Shown: positions 1 to 7,197, counted from the first letter of the stretch. The stretch: DNA of 8,124 nt from an uncultured Gemmatimonadota bacterium (GCA_946479805.1 CAMLHP010000096.1:1-8124), one strand, 5' to 3'. Numbers and translations: made by a program. The notes: generated by a model from the sequence alone, not told the origin.

Positions 1-1326
1 GCCCAGGTCACCGACATCGTGGTCCTTGTGGTTGCGGCCGACGACCAGGTGATGCCCCAGACGGTTGAGGCCATTTCGCACGCCCGGAACGCCGGCGTGC
101 CGATTGTTGTGGCCATCAACAAGATCGACCTGCCCTCGGCCAATGTGCCGAAGGTCAAGCAGGACCTGCTCCAGCACAGCGTGGTGCTGGAGGAGTTCGG
201 CGGCCAGGTGCTGTCGGCCGAGATCAGCGCCAAGAAGGGCGTCGGGATCGACGGGCTGCTCGAGAAGGTGCTGCTGCAGGCCGAGCTCCAGGACCTCAAG
301 GCCAATGCCGAGGCCCGAATGCATGGTACCGTGCTCGAGGCGACGCTGGATCCGGGCAAGGGCCCGCTCGCGACGGTACTGGTGCAGCGGGGCACGCTCG
401 CCACCGGCGACAATTTCATCTGCGGACTGTACAGCGGCAGGGTCCGCGCGATGTTCGACGAGCGCGGCAATACGGTCAAGTCGGCGGGACCCTCGATTCC
501 GGTGCAGATCCTCGGCTTCGATGGAGTGCCGTCGGCTGGCGACAGCTTCCTCTCGGTGTCGGATGCGGGCGAGGCCCGCGACATCGCCCAGAAGCGCCAG
601 CGACTGGAGCGCGAGGCCCAGAGCCGCCGGAGCCAGCGCGGCACCAGCCTCGAGGACTTCAGCCGCGCGCTGAAGGAGGGTGCCGTCTCGACCCTGCCCA
701 TCATCATCAAGGCAGACCAGGGCGGGCCGGCCGAGGCTCTGGCCGACGCCCTGGCCCAGCTCAGCACCCCGGAAGTGCGGGTCGATGTCGTCCTTCGCGG
801 CGTGGGTGCCATCACCGAGAGCGACGTGCTGCTGGCCCGCGCATCCGGTGCCATCATCCTCGGCTTCCACGTGCGTCCCGACGCCAACGCCCGAGCGGCT
901 GCCGAGCGGGAGCAGGTTGACGTCCGTACCTACCGCGTCATCTACGAGGCGGTGGATGACGTCCGGAAGGGCCTCGAGGGACTGCTCAAGCCCGAGGAGA
1001 AGGAAACCATCCTGGGCGAGGCCGAAGTGCTCCAGCTGTTCAAGGTCAGCAAGGTGGGCACCATCGCCGGCTGCATGGTTCAAAGCGGCGTCATCACCCG
1101 GACCGCAAAGGTCCGCGTTATTCGCGACGGCGTGGCGATCTACACCGGCCAGATCTCGAGCCTCAAGCGCTTCAAGGACGATGCGCGGGAGGTCCGCGAG
1201 GGACAGGAGTGCGGTATCGGGGTCGAGAACTTCAATGACCTCAAGGTGGGCGACCGCATCGAGGCGTTCGTGCTCGAATCCGTGAAGCGGACGCTGGAGC
1301 CGGTGGGGGCCTCCGGGGCGGCCTGA
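1..1326 (+). CDS. infB: Translation initiation factor IF-2, C-terminal 441 residues (5' end outside window)
   Basis: IF-2 is the GTPase that brings formyl-Met-tRNA to the 30S subunit and promotes 50S joining. The reading frame is open from base 1, so the N-terminal region and the first G motifs (P-loop, DTPGH) lie upstream. Seen here, numbered from the first residue in the window: the rest of the G domain with VVAADDQVMPQT (10-21), the G4 motif NKID (40-43) and the G5 motif SAK (76-78). Next come a beta-barrel domain II from about residue 100 (HGTVLEATLDPGKGP), domain III from about 230 (IIIKADQGGPAEAL, then GVGAITESD), and the C-terminal fMet-tRNA-binding domain with GTIAGCMV, SLKRFKDD and ECGIGVENFNDLKVGD. 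It ends in TGA one base before ylxP. One oddity is KADQGGPAEAL where most IF-2 proteins have KADVQGSVEAL. The family assignment is secure. Confidence 0.98.
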   Translation, partial: AQVTDIVVLVVAADDQVMPQTVEAISHARNAGVPIVVAINKIDLPSANVPKVKQDLLQHSVVLEEFGGQVLSAEISAKKGVGIDGLLEKVLLQAELQDLKANAEARMHGTVLEATLDPGKGPLATVLVQRGTLATGDNFICGLYSGRVRAMFDERGNTVKSAGPSIPVQILGFDGVPSAGDSFLSVSDAGEARDIAQKRQRLEREAQSRRSQRGTSLEDFSRALKEGAVSTLPIIIKADQGGPAEALADALAQLSTPEVRVDVVLRGVGAITESDVLLARASGAIILGFHVRPDANARAAAEREQVDVRTYRVIYEAVDDVRKGLEGLLKPEEKETILGEAEVLQLFKVSKVGTIAGCMVQSGVITRTAKVRVIRDGVAIYTGQISSLKRFKDDAREVREGQECGIGVENFNDLKVGDRIEAFVLESVKRTLEPVGASGAA

Positions 1327-1327
1327 C

Positions 1328-1609
1328 ATGCTGGTCGGCGTAACGGCATGGGAGCTGGAGCTGCACGGCTGCCATTCCCTCAAGGAAAAGCGCAGCATCA
1401 TCACGCCGGTGCTCGCGCGGCTCCGGCAGCGGCTCAACGTCTCGGTGGCCGAGACCGGCCATCAGGACGCGTGGCAGAGGTCCGAACTGGCCTGCGCCGC
1501 GGTGGGCAGTGACCGGCGCGTAATCGAGGAAACCCTGCGTGCGGCTGATCGCATGATCGACCAGGCCGACGGCGTGCGCATAATGGATACGACGACGGTG
1601 TACCGATGA
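1328..1609 (+). CDS. ylxP: DUF503 / YlxP family small protein
   Basis: This 93-residue protein belongs to the DUF503 (YlxP) family, whose members are usually about this length and lie between infB and rbfA in Bacillus and many other bacteria. Family signatures are visible: an N-terminal strand MLVGVTAWELELHG, the SLKEKR motif (residues 17-22), and AETGHQDAWQR (41-51), matching the family's A-E-x-x-H-Q-D-x-W-Q-R. The molecular role is not firmly established. Its constant position beside infB and rbfA suggests a link to translation or ribosome assembly, which is inference from context only. The ATG follows the infB TGA after one base, and the gene's own TGA overlaps the rbfA start in an ATGA. 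There is no clear Shine-Dalgarno sequence, so translation probably depends on coupling to infB. Confidence 0.93.
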   Translation: MLVGVTAWELELHGCHSLKEKRSIITPVLARLRQRLNVSVAETGHQDAWQRSELACAAVGSDRRVIEETLRAADRMIDQADGVRIMDTTTVYR

Positions 1610-1968
1610 AGGGATCATCCCGGCGACCGGAGCAGGTCGCCGAAACCATCAGGCAGGTGGTAGCCGACGCGCTGATCCGGGGTGCAGTCCGGGACCCGCG
1701 CGTCGGTCTTGTCACGGTGACGCGGGTTGACGTGTCGGGTGACCTGTCGCACGCGCGGGTCTATATCAGTCCGCAGGGTGATGAAGACGAACGCGATCGC
1801 GCGATCGAGGGCCTTCAGAGCGCCGCCGGGTTCCTCCGCGGCCTCGTGGCGAAGGTCCTGACCACGCGCACCGTTCCCGAGCTCCATATCGAGCTCGACA
1901 AGGGCATGCAGCACGCTGCCCGCATCAACCAGCTCCTGGCCGATCTCAAGGGCGAGGCCGAGGGCTGA
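1606..1968 (+). CDS. rbfA: 30S ribosome-binding factor A
   Basis: RbfA is a small KH-fold protein that binds the immature 30S subunit, helps 16S rRNA 5'-end maturation and is needed for cold adaptation in E. coli. The 120-residue length is typical. Visible hallmarks are an N-terminal helix with RPEQVAETIRQVVADAL, a strand with DPRVGLVTVTRVDVSGDLSHARVYIS split around residues 29-56, the helix AAGFLRGLVAK (73-83), VPELHIELDKG (90-100) and the ending HAARINQLLADL. The ATG overlaps the ylxP stop by four bases (ATGA), and no good Shine-Dalgarno site precedes it, so re-initiation after ylxP is likely. The stop is 8 bases before the truB start. The assignment is secure from both sequence and gene order. 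Confidence 0.97.
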   Translation: MKGSSRRPEQVAETIRQVVADALIRGAVRDPRVGLVTVTRVDVSGDLSHARVYISPQGDEDERDRAIEGLQSAAGFLRGLVAKVLTTRTVPELHIELDKGMQHAARINQLLADLKGEAEG

Positions 1969-1976
1969 CGGGCGCC

Positions 1977-2816
1977 TTGCTGGTCGACAAGCCACCCGGG
2001 CCTACGTCGCACGATGTGGTTGCAAGGGCGCGACGGGCCCTGGGCGAGAAGCGGGCGGGACACACCGGCACACTGGACCCGTTCGCGAGCGGGCTCCTGG
2101 TCGTGTTGCTGGGAAGGGCCACTCGAATAGCCCGCTTCGTCGAGCAGCGGGAGAAGGGTTACCTCGCGGTGGCTCGGCTGGGGCTCCAGACCACGACCGA
2201 TGATGCCACTGGCGAGCCGGTGTCGGGCAGCGATCGCCCGGTGAGCGACGCCAGCCTGCATGCGGCGCTGGTGAGACTCGCAGAACAGCCGGCCCAGCGT
2301 CCGCCGGTGTTCTCCGCCCGACAGGTGGATGGCCAGCGGAGCTACAGCCTGGCGAGGAAGGGCAGGGCTCCAGAGTTGCCGGCACGCTCCATCAAGGTGC
2401 ACTCGCTGGAGCTGATCAGCCGGGAGGGAGCTGACGTCACCTTTCGCACGGTGGTAAGCCCCGGCACCTATGTCCGCGCCATGGCGCGGGACCTGGGCGA
2501 GATGCTGGGGACGGGCGCGCACCTCACAGCGCTGCGGCGTGAATCCATCGGCACACTGCGAGTGGAGGACGCCACTCCCATGGACCAGCTGGGTCCGGAC
2601 ACCCGGGTCCGGCCCCCGCTCGCGGTGGTGTCGCACCTGCCTCGGCGGGAGGTCGATGGCGAGGGCGCGGTCGAGATCGGCCATGGGCGGCCGATCGCAG
2701 CGGATGCCGAGCCCCAGGGATTGCCGGTCGCGCTGGTGCAGGCCGGGCGGCTTCTCGCCATTGCCGAACGGGTGGACGACTGGCTCCGCCCCCGCGTGGT
2801 GCTGGAGGGCCCATGA
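1977..2816 (+). CDS. truB: tRNA pseudouridine-55 synthase TruB
   Basis: TruB converts uridine 55 in the T-loop of tRNAs to pseudouridine and also acts as a tRNA-folding chaperone. The 279-residue protein shows all catalytic landmarks: LLVDKPPGPTSHDVV at the N-terminus, GHTGTLDPFASG with catalytic Asp34, KGYLAVARLG with Tyr62, PPVFSARQVDGQRSY, and GTYVRAMARDLG with Tyr165 and Arg167. These four residues keep the same spacing as Asp48, Tyr76, Tyr179 and Arg181 of E. coli TruB, with a constant offset of 14. The C-terminal 70 residues, after HLTALRRESIG, form a TruB C-terminal/PUA-like region. The start is TTG at 1977. No ATG or GTG lies in frame between it and the rbfA end, and the family usually begins just before LLVDKP. 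A CTG at 1965 is a less likely alternative. The stop overlaps ribF (ATGA). Confidence 0.96.
   Translation: MLVDKPPGPTSHDVVARARRALGEKRAGHTGTLDPFASGLLVVLLGRATRIARFVEQREKGYLAVARLGLQTTTDDATGEPVSGSDRPVSDASLHAALVRLAEQPAQRPPVFSARQVDGQRSYSLARKGRAPELPARSIKVHSLELISREGADVTFRTVVSPGTYVRAMARDLGEMLGTGAHLTALRRESIGTLRVEDATPMDQLGPDTRVRPPLAVVSHLPRREVDGEGAVEIGHGRPIAADAEPQGLPVALVQAGRLLAIAERVDDWLRPRVVLEGP
2804..2809 (+). promoter_or_regulatory. Shine-Dalgarno sequence of ribF
   Basis: GGAGGG ends three bases before the ribF ATG at 2813, and its GGAGG core ends four bases before it. It lies inside the last codons of truB. It is one of only two strong ribosome-binding sites in the window. Together with the ATGA overlap it supports the chosen ribF start and allows independent initiation as well as coupling to truB. 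Confidence 0.7.
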
Positions 2817-3763
2817 CCACGGCGCTCGGGCTTGACCGGGGCAGCGTTGTCACCATCGGGACCTTCGACGGGGTGCACATCGGTCATCGCGCTGTGCTGG
2901 CCGAGATCACCCGTCGGGCGGCGCGATCGGGCCGCGCGAGCGCGGTGGTTACCTTCGAGCCCCATCCGCTCGAGGTGGTCAACCCCGCAGCTGCGCCGCC
3001 GCTGCTTTCTCCCGGCGACGAGCGGCTGGAAGCGCTGGCCGAAACCAGCGTCGACCACGTGCTGGTGCTGCGGTTCACTCCGGCGCTGGCTGCGCTGAGC
3101 CCGGAGGAATTCGTGCATCAGGTGCTGTTGCGGCAGCTGGGCATGCGCGAGCTGGTCATCGGCCACGATCACGGGTTTGGCCGGAACCGCAGCGGTGACG
3201 TCGGGACGCTCCGGGCCCTCGGCAGCGAGTTGGGCTTCGAGGTGGACGTTGTCGAGGCAGTTGGCGCCGGCGACCTCCAGGTGTCGAGTTCGCGGATTCG
3301 CCGCGCGATTGCCGGCGGCGATATCGCCACCGCCCAGTTGATGCTGGGCCGGCGTTACTCGGTAAGTGGCACAGTCTCGCGTGGCGCGGGCCGCGGCGTC
3401 ACGCTGGGCGTCCCGACGGCAAATCTTGCCGGCATCCCGGACCGCAAACTGTTGCCGCCGGACGGGGTCTACGCTGTCGTGGTGGAGACCGGTCGTGGTG
3501 CATTCGGCGGCATGCTGAACCAGGGCGGCCGGCCCACCTTTGCCGAACAGGGCCGGACGCTCGAGGCGCACCTGTTCGGGTTCAGAGGTTCGCTTTACGG
3601 TGAGCGGGTGCGCCTGTCCTGGGTCGCGCGCCTGCGTGATACCCGGGCCTTTGCCGGCCGGGACGATCTGATTTCACAGTTGGCCCGGGACCGGGCCGAC
3701 GCGCTCGCGGCACTCGATGCTGCGGGCGTTCGGGGACTGAACACGCTTGCGGAAGACGACTGA
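2813..3763 (+). CDS. ribF: Bifunctional riboflavin kinase / FAD synthetase
   Basis: RibF phosphorylates riboflavin to FMN and then adenylates FMN to FAD in the cytoplasm. The 316-residue length is typical of the two-domain prokaryotic enzyme. The N-terminal nucleotidyltransferase domain shows VVTIGTFDGVHIGHR, with the adenylyl-transfer motif HIGH (22-25), TFEPHPLEVVNP (47-58), and SSSRIR (158-163) followed by AIAGGD. The C-terminal kinase domain shows GVTLGVPTANL (195-205, with the PTAN metal/ATP motif), PPDGVYAVVVE, NQGGRPTF (236-243) and LEAHLFGF with probable catalytic base Glu251, then SLYGERVRLSWVARLRD. The motif NQGGRPTF departs from the common N-I-G-x-RPTF. The gene starts inside the truB stop (ATGA) behind a good Shine-Dalgarno site and ends six bases before secD. 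The truB-ribF neighbourhood is the same as in Bacillus. Confidence 0.97.
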   Translation: MTTALGLDRGSVVTIGTFDGVHIGHRAVLAEITRRAARSGRASAVVTFEPHPLEVVNPAAAPPLLSPGDERLEALAETSVDHVLVLRFTPALAALSPEEFVHQVLLRQLGMRELVIGHDHGFGRNRSGDVGTLRALGSELGFEVDVVEAVGAGDLQVSSSRIRRAIAGGDIATAQLMLGRRYSVSGTVSRGAGRGVTLGVPTANLAGIPDRKLLPPDGVYAVVVETGRGAFGGMLNQGGRPTFAEQGRTLEAHLFGFRGSLYGERVRLSWVARLRDTRAFAGRDDLISQLARDRADALAALDAAGVRGLNTLAEDD

Positions 3764-3769
3764 ATCATC

Positions 3770-5431
3770 ATGCTGGATTCTCTTCGAACCCGCCTCATAG
3801 TCATCGCCGTGGTCCTGATCGCCTGCGTAGTGGCGCTGATGCCGCGGGAGATAACCACCCGTATCACCGGCCCCGATGGCGTCATGCGGGACACCGTGGT
3901 GCGCGAGGTTCCAATCAAGCGCGGCCTGGACCTTCAGGGGGGCATGCACCTCGAGCTGGAGCTGGACCAGTCGCGTCAGGTGTCGGCCGATCCCGGTCGC
4001 GACATCCAGCTGGCGCTTCAGGTCCTGCGCAAGCGGATGGACGAGTTCGGCGTGACCGAGCCGCTGGTACAGATGCACGGCGACGACCAGATCGTCGTCG
4101 AGCTGGCCGGCATCACCGATCCCCAGCGCGCCAAGGACATCGTCCAGCAGAGCGCCTTCCTCGAGTTCCGGATCACTGACGAGACGGGCGCACTCGAGAA
4201 GTCATTGCCCGCCATGGACCGTGCGCTCCGGACCCTGGGCGTCACCGGCGCGGTCGGCGCCGAGCCGTCCGCCGGCAGGAGCGCCGTGGCCGACCTGCTG
4301 GGCGCCGCAGCGGACACCTCTGCCGACTCTGCTGGCGCCGACAGCGCCAACGCGGCGGATTCGCTCCTTGGCGGGAGCGCAATACTGTCGTCGCTGATCT
4401 ATCCGTCCGGCCGCGTTCCCGGCGAGTACCTCGTACCGGAGACAGCGGTGGCGAGGGTGGACAGCCTGGTCAACTTGCCGGCAGTTCAGCGGGTGCTTCC
4501 CCGGGGACTGGTGCTCCGGTGGGGTGCCAACGCCGAAAGCGTCGGGGCCCAGATGGTGCGGCCGCTCTATGTGCTGAGCGACAGGCCCATCGTGACCGGC
4601 GACCGGCTGGAAAGCGCCACTGCCCAGCTCGATCCGCTCACCAACGGACCGGTTGTGGGCTTCGTCCTCGACCGTGAGGGTGGCCGGATCTTCGGTGCCG
4701 AAACCGCCCGCCACGTGGGTGACTACATGGCGATCATCCTCGACGGCGACGTCCAGGGCACGCCGCCGCGGATCCAGGAGCGCATAGGCCGCAACGGCCA
4801 GATCTCTCTCTATGGCAAGTCGATGGCGGACGCCCAGGATCTGGCACTCACGCTCAGCGCCGGTGCCCTGCCGGTGCCGCTCCAGATCGTCAAGGAGCGG
4901 CAGGTGGGCGCCAGCCTCGGCGCCGACGCCATCAGCGCCGGGATGATCGCCGGCGTCATCGGGATCGCTTTCGTGGTGGCGGTGATGGTGCTCTACTACA
5001 AGGTGTCGGGCATGCTGGCCATCGTCGCGCTGCTGGTCTACGTGCTCATCACCCTGGGCGCGCTCGCCGGCCTCGGCGCCACCCTGACGCTCCCCGGCCT
5101 CGCGGGCCTGGTCCTGTCCATCGGGATCGCGGTGGACGGCAATGTGCTGATATTCGAACGAATACGGGAGGAACTCGCGCTGGGCAAGTCGGTCCGGCTC
5201 GCGACCGACGAGGGATTCAGGCACGCCATGAGCGCCATCATCGACTCCAACGTGACCACCGCGCTGACGGCGCTGTTCCTGTTCCAGTTCGGCACCGGAC
5301 CCGTCAAGGGCTTCGCAGTCACCCTGATCATCGGCATCGCCGCATCGCTTTTCACCGCCGTGTTCGTGACCCGGACGCTGTTCATGATCTGGCTCGACCG
5401 GCGGCCGGCGATGTCCACCTTGAGCATCTGA
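3770..5431 (+). CDS. secD: Protein translocase subunit SecD
   Basis: SecD pairs with SecF in the inner membrane and uses the proton motive force to pull secreted proteins out of the SecYEG channel. Visible in this 553-residue protein: TM1 at about residues 9-24, then KRGLDLQGGMHLELELD (GLDLQGG 52-58). The periplasmic P1 domain holds FLEFRITD and PLYVLSDRPIVTGDRLESA (about 265-284), then VLDREGGRIF and LDGDVQGTPPRI (324-335). The last stretch has SLYGKSMADAQDLALTLSAGALPVPL and five further membrane segments between about 390 and 540, with GIAVDGNVLIFERIREEL around Asp456. An Ala/Asp/Ser-rich stretch sits in the periplasmic domain at 179-198. Motif variants are DGN instead of the usual DAN in the fourth membrane segment, and QGTPPRI in the P1 loop. 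No strong Shine-Dalgarno site is seen. secF starts four bases after the stop, fitting a 1:1 complex. Confidence 0.97.
   Translation: MLDSLRTRLIVIAVVLIACVVALMPREITTRITGPDGVMRDTVVREVPIKRGLDLQGGMHLELELDQSRQVSADPGRDIQLALQVLRKRMDEFGVTEPLVQMHGDDQIVVELAGITDPQRAKDIVQQSAFLEFRITDETGALEKSLPAMDRALRTLGVTGAVGAEPSAGRSAVADLLGAAADTSADSAGADSANAADSLLGGSAILSSLIYPSGRVPGEYLVPETAVARVDSLVNLPAVQRVLPRGLVLRWGANAESVGAQMVRPLYVLSDRPIVTGDRLESATAQLDPLTNGPVVGFVLDREGGRIFGAETARHVGDYMAIILDGDVQGTPPRIQERIGRNGQISLYGKSMADAQDLALTLSAGALPVPLQIVKERQVGASLGADAISAGMIAGVIGIAFVVAVMVLYYKVSGMLAIVALLVYVLITLGALAGLGATLTLPGLAGLVLSIGIAVDGNVLIFERIREELALGKSVRLATDEGFRHAMSAIIDSNVTTALTALFLFQFGTGPVKGFAVTLIIGIAASLFTAVFVTRTLFMIWLDRRPAMSTLSI
4304..4363 (+). 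other. Ala/Asp/Ser-rich low-complexity insert within SecD
   Basis: SecD residues 179-198 contain 9 Ala, 4 Asp and 4 Ser among 20 residues. The stretch lies between the FLEFRITD strand and the LVPETAV region of the periplasmic P1 domain. It is bordered by two similar short elements, ADLLGAAAD before it and ADSLLGGSA after it. It looks like a flexible acidic linker. It is in frame and keeps the codon style of the rest of the gene, so it is part of the protein and not a frameshift. Confidence 0.6.
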
Positions 5432-5435
5432 CCCC

Positions 5436-6416
5436 ATGCGCTTTTTCGTAAACGCCAATTACGATTTCCTCAGCAAGCGGAAGATCGCCTACGTCCTCAC
5501 GGCACTTTTCGTGGCCTCGGGCGTGATCGCCATGCTGCTGCAGGGAATCAACTACAGCGTCGAGTTCACCGGCGGCATCCAGATGGAGATCCACACCGAG
5601 CAGCCGGTGGACATCGCAGCGCTCCGTTCAGGCCTTGCCGAGCAGGGGATGAACGGCGCCGAGATCCTGACCTTCGGGTCGGACCGGGAGATCGCCATCC
5701 GGGCCGAGGCCGTGGTGGACACGCTGAACCCGGACGACACCCAGGCGGGCCGCACAGCAGTCACCCGCGCGCTCGACGAAGTGCTGGGCGCGGGGACCTA
5801 TCGCGTGGTGGGTGCCGAGACCGTGTCGCCCCGGGTAGGCGGTGAGCTCCAGTCGCAGGCATTCCTCGCCATCCTGCTGTCGTTTGGCGCGGTGCTGGCC
5901 TACCTCGCCGTGCGGTTCGAGTGGAGGTTCGGGATGGCGGCGGTCGCGGCAACTGCCCACGACCTCCTCGCCACACTGGCGTTCATTGCCCTGCTCAAGA
6001 TCGAGGTCAGCCTGTTCGTGGTGGCCGCGCTCCTCTCGATCGTGGGCTACTCGCTCAACGATACCATCGTGATCTTCGACCGGGTTCGCGAGAACCTGCA
6101 CAAGGTCAAGCAGGAAAGCTTCGCCGCGATCCTCAACCGCTCGGTGAACGAGACGCTGCCACGGACCGTGCTGACAGGTGGCACGGCCGTCGGCACCCTG
6201 ATAGCCATGGTGGTGCTGGGCGGATCGGTGCTGCGCCCCTTCGCGCTGATCATGCTGTTCGGCGTCGTCATCGGAACCTTCTCGTCGATCTTCATCGCCT
6301 CCCCGATCCTGCTCGCGATCGAGGAGCGGTGGCCGGGACCGCATGCACGCGGGGTGCGCGTGAAGGAGAAGGGCGCCGCGGCGCCGAAGCCGCGGAAGGC
6401 GCAGCCGGCAGCCTGA
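5436..6416 (+). CDS. secF: Protein translocase subunit SecF
   Basis: SecF is the smaller partner of SecD in the proton-driven export complex. The 326-residue protein has the family layout: a short cytoplasmic start (MRFFVNANYDFLSKRK), TM1 at about 17-35, and the conserved VEFTGGIQMEI (FTGG 44-47). A periplasmic domain runs to about residue 138. Five more membrane segments follow at about 141-160, 163-185, 189-212, 242-262 and 270-293. The signature GYSLNDTIVIFDRVREN starts at residue 204, followed by SVNETLPRTVLTGG and LRPFALIMLFGVVIGTFSSIF. The C-terminus is a Lys/Pro/Ala-rich cytosolic tail (about 308-326). The start is four bases after the secD stop with no Shine-Dalgarno site, so translation is probably coupled to secD. 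secD and secF are separate genes here, not fused as in B. subtilis. Confidence 0.97.
   Translation: MRFFVNANYDFLSKRKIAYVLTALFVASGVIAMLLQGINYSVEFTGGIQMEIHTEQPVDIAALRSGLAEQGMNGAEILTFGSDREIAIRAEAVVDTLNPDDTQAGRTAVTRALDEVLGAGTYRVVGAETVSPRVGGELQSQAFLAILLSFGAVLAYLAVRFEWRFGMAAVAATAHDLLATLAFIALLKIEVSLFVVAALLSIVGYSLNDTIVIFDRVRENLHKVKQESFAAILNRSVNETLPRTVLTGGTAVGTLIAMVVLGGSVLRPFALIMLFGVVIGTFSSIFIASPILLAIEERWPGPHARGVRVKEKGAAAPKPRKAQPAA
6372..6385. repeat. Perfect 14-bp palindrome in the 3' end of secF
   Basis: GGCGCCGCGGCGCC is its own reverse complement. It encodes part of the Ala/Pro-rich SecF tail. A second CCGCGG copy lies at 6390-6395, 14 bases from the one inside the palindrome. There is no spacer loop or T-tract, so it is not a terminator. 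In DNA this GC-rich, coding for alanine and proline, it may be chance. Confidence 0.35.
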
Positions 6417-6419
6417 CCC

Positions 6420-7196
6420 GTGCTGGTGGATACCCACTGCCATCTCGGCGATCCGGCCTTTGATCCGGACCGTGCCGAGGTGGCAGTGCGCGCTTGGAAT
6501 GCGGGCGTCGGCAGCATCGTGATAGTCGGCGAGTCCCGCGAGGCGTCAGACCGTGCACTCGTGCTCGCCGCATCCGACCCGCGCCTTTGCGCCACCGCAG
6601 GGGTTCACCCACACGTGGCCTCGGAATGGTCGTCGGAGACCGAGCGCTGGATGACCGCGCGGCTTCGGGACCCACTGGTGGTTGCAGCCGGCGAGATGGG
6701 GCTGGACTATCATTACGACCACTCGCCCCGTCCGGTCCAGCGCGCCGCCTTCGATGCCCAGCTGGGCATCGCCCGGGAGGCGGGGAAGCCGGCGGTGATC
6801 CATGCGCGCGAGGCGGATGACGACGTGGCCGCAGCACTGGACGGCCACCCCGACACGACATGCATCATGCACTCGTTCAGCAGCGGGCTTCCGCTGCTCC
6901 GCCGCGCAGTGGCCCTCGGGCACTACGTATCATTCAGCGGCATGATCACGTTCCGCAGCTGGAGGCTGGACGATGCCATCCGCGAGACACCGCTCGACCG
7001 GCTGCTGGTGGAAACCGACGGCCCATACCTGGCGCCGGTGCCGCACCGGGGACGCCGCAACGAGCCCGCGTTCGTCGCGGTGGTGGCGGCACGGCTGGCT
7101 GAAGTGTTGCGGCTTGACCTGGATGAAGTGGTCGCGCGCACCGGCGCCAATGCCCGGCGCCTGTTCGGATCGCGCATTCCTGCCACCCTGAGCTGA
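6420..7196 (+). CDS. tatD: TatD-family metal-dependent deoxyribonuclease
   Basis: TatD-family proteins are TIM-barrel metal-dependent hydrolases. Characterised members are DNases with 3'-5' exonuclease activity, linked to DNA repair or DNA breakdown, and they act in the cytoplasm. The 258-residue length is typical. All expected metal ligands are present: DTHCHL with His6 and His8, AGEMGLDYH with Glu92, VIHARE with His128, MHSFSSG with His151, and ETDGPYLAP with Asp200. Other family landmarks are [17 protein letters not shown] and the C-terminal NEPAFV...[10 protein letters not shown]. The start is GTG at 6420, three bases after the secF stop, giving the usual N-terminus MLVDTHCHL. No Shine-Dalgarno site is visible, so coupling to secF is likely. 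Despite the name it has no role in Tat protein export. The exact substrate cannot be read from sequence. Confidence 0.95.
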   Translation: MLVDTHCHLGDPAFDPDRAEVAVRAWNAGVGSIVIVGESREASDRALVLAASDPRLCATAGVHPHVASEWSSETERWMTARLRDPLVVAAGEMGLDYHYDHSPRPVQRAAFDAQLGIAREAGKPAVIHAREADDDVAAALDGHPDTTCIMHSFSSGLPLLRRAVALGHYVSFSGMITFRSWRLDDAIRETPLDRLLVETDGPYLAPVPHRGRRNEPAFVAVVAARLAEVLRLDLDEVVARTGANARRLFGSRIPATLS

Positions 7197-7197
7197 C

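Noticed and set aside
917..945. TTGACG followed by an AT-richer hexamer inside infB, resembling a -35/-10 pair
   Set aside because: The -10 match is poor (CATCTA/ATCTAC) and it lies within conserved IF-2 coding sequence. Chance is the simpler explanation.
1577..1590. CATAAT-like -10 box near the end of ylxP, possible rbfA promoter
   Set aside because: No matching -35 element is found at a suitable distance, and the ATGA overlap already explains rbfA expression.
1790..1810. Repeated GCGATCG units in rbfA, considered as a protein-binding or methylation site
   Set aside because: They are short, sit in conserved coding sequence for Asp-Arg-Ala-Ile, and such repeats are expected in GC-rich DNA.
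2468..3571. Minus-strand open frame of 367 codons opposite truB and ribF
   Set aside because: It crosses the truB/ribF junction and has no family motif; the plus-strand enzymes have complete catalytic motifs.
4202..5458. Long minus-strand open frame of 418 codons opposite secD
   Set aside because: It mirrors secD codons in GC-rich DNA, where stops are rare on the opposite strand. The product is a His/Arg/Asp/Gln-rich sequence without any recognisable domain.
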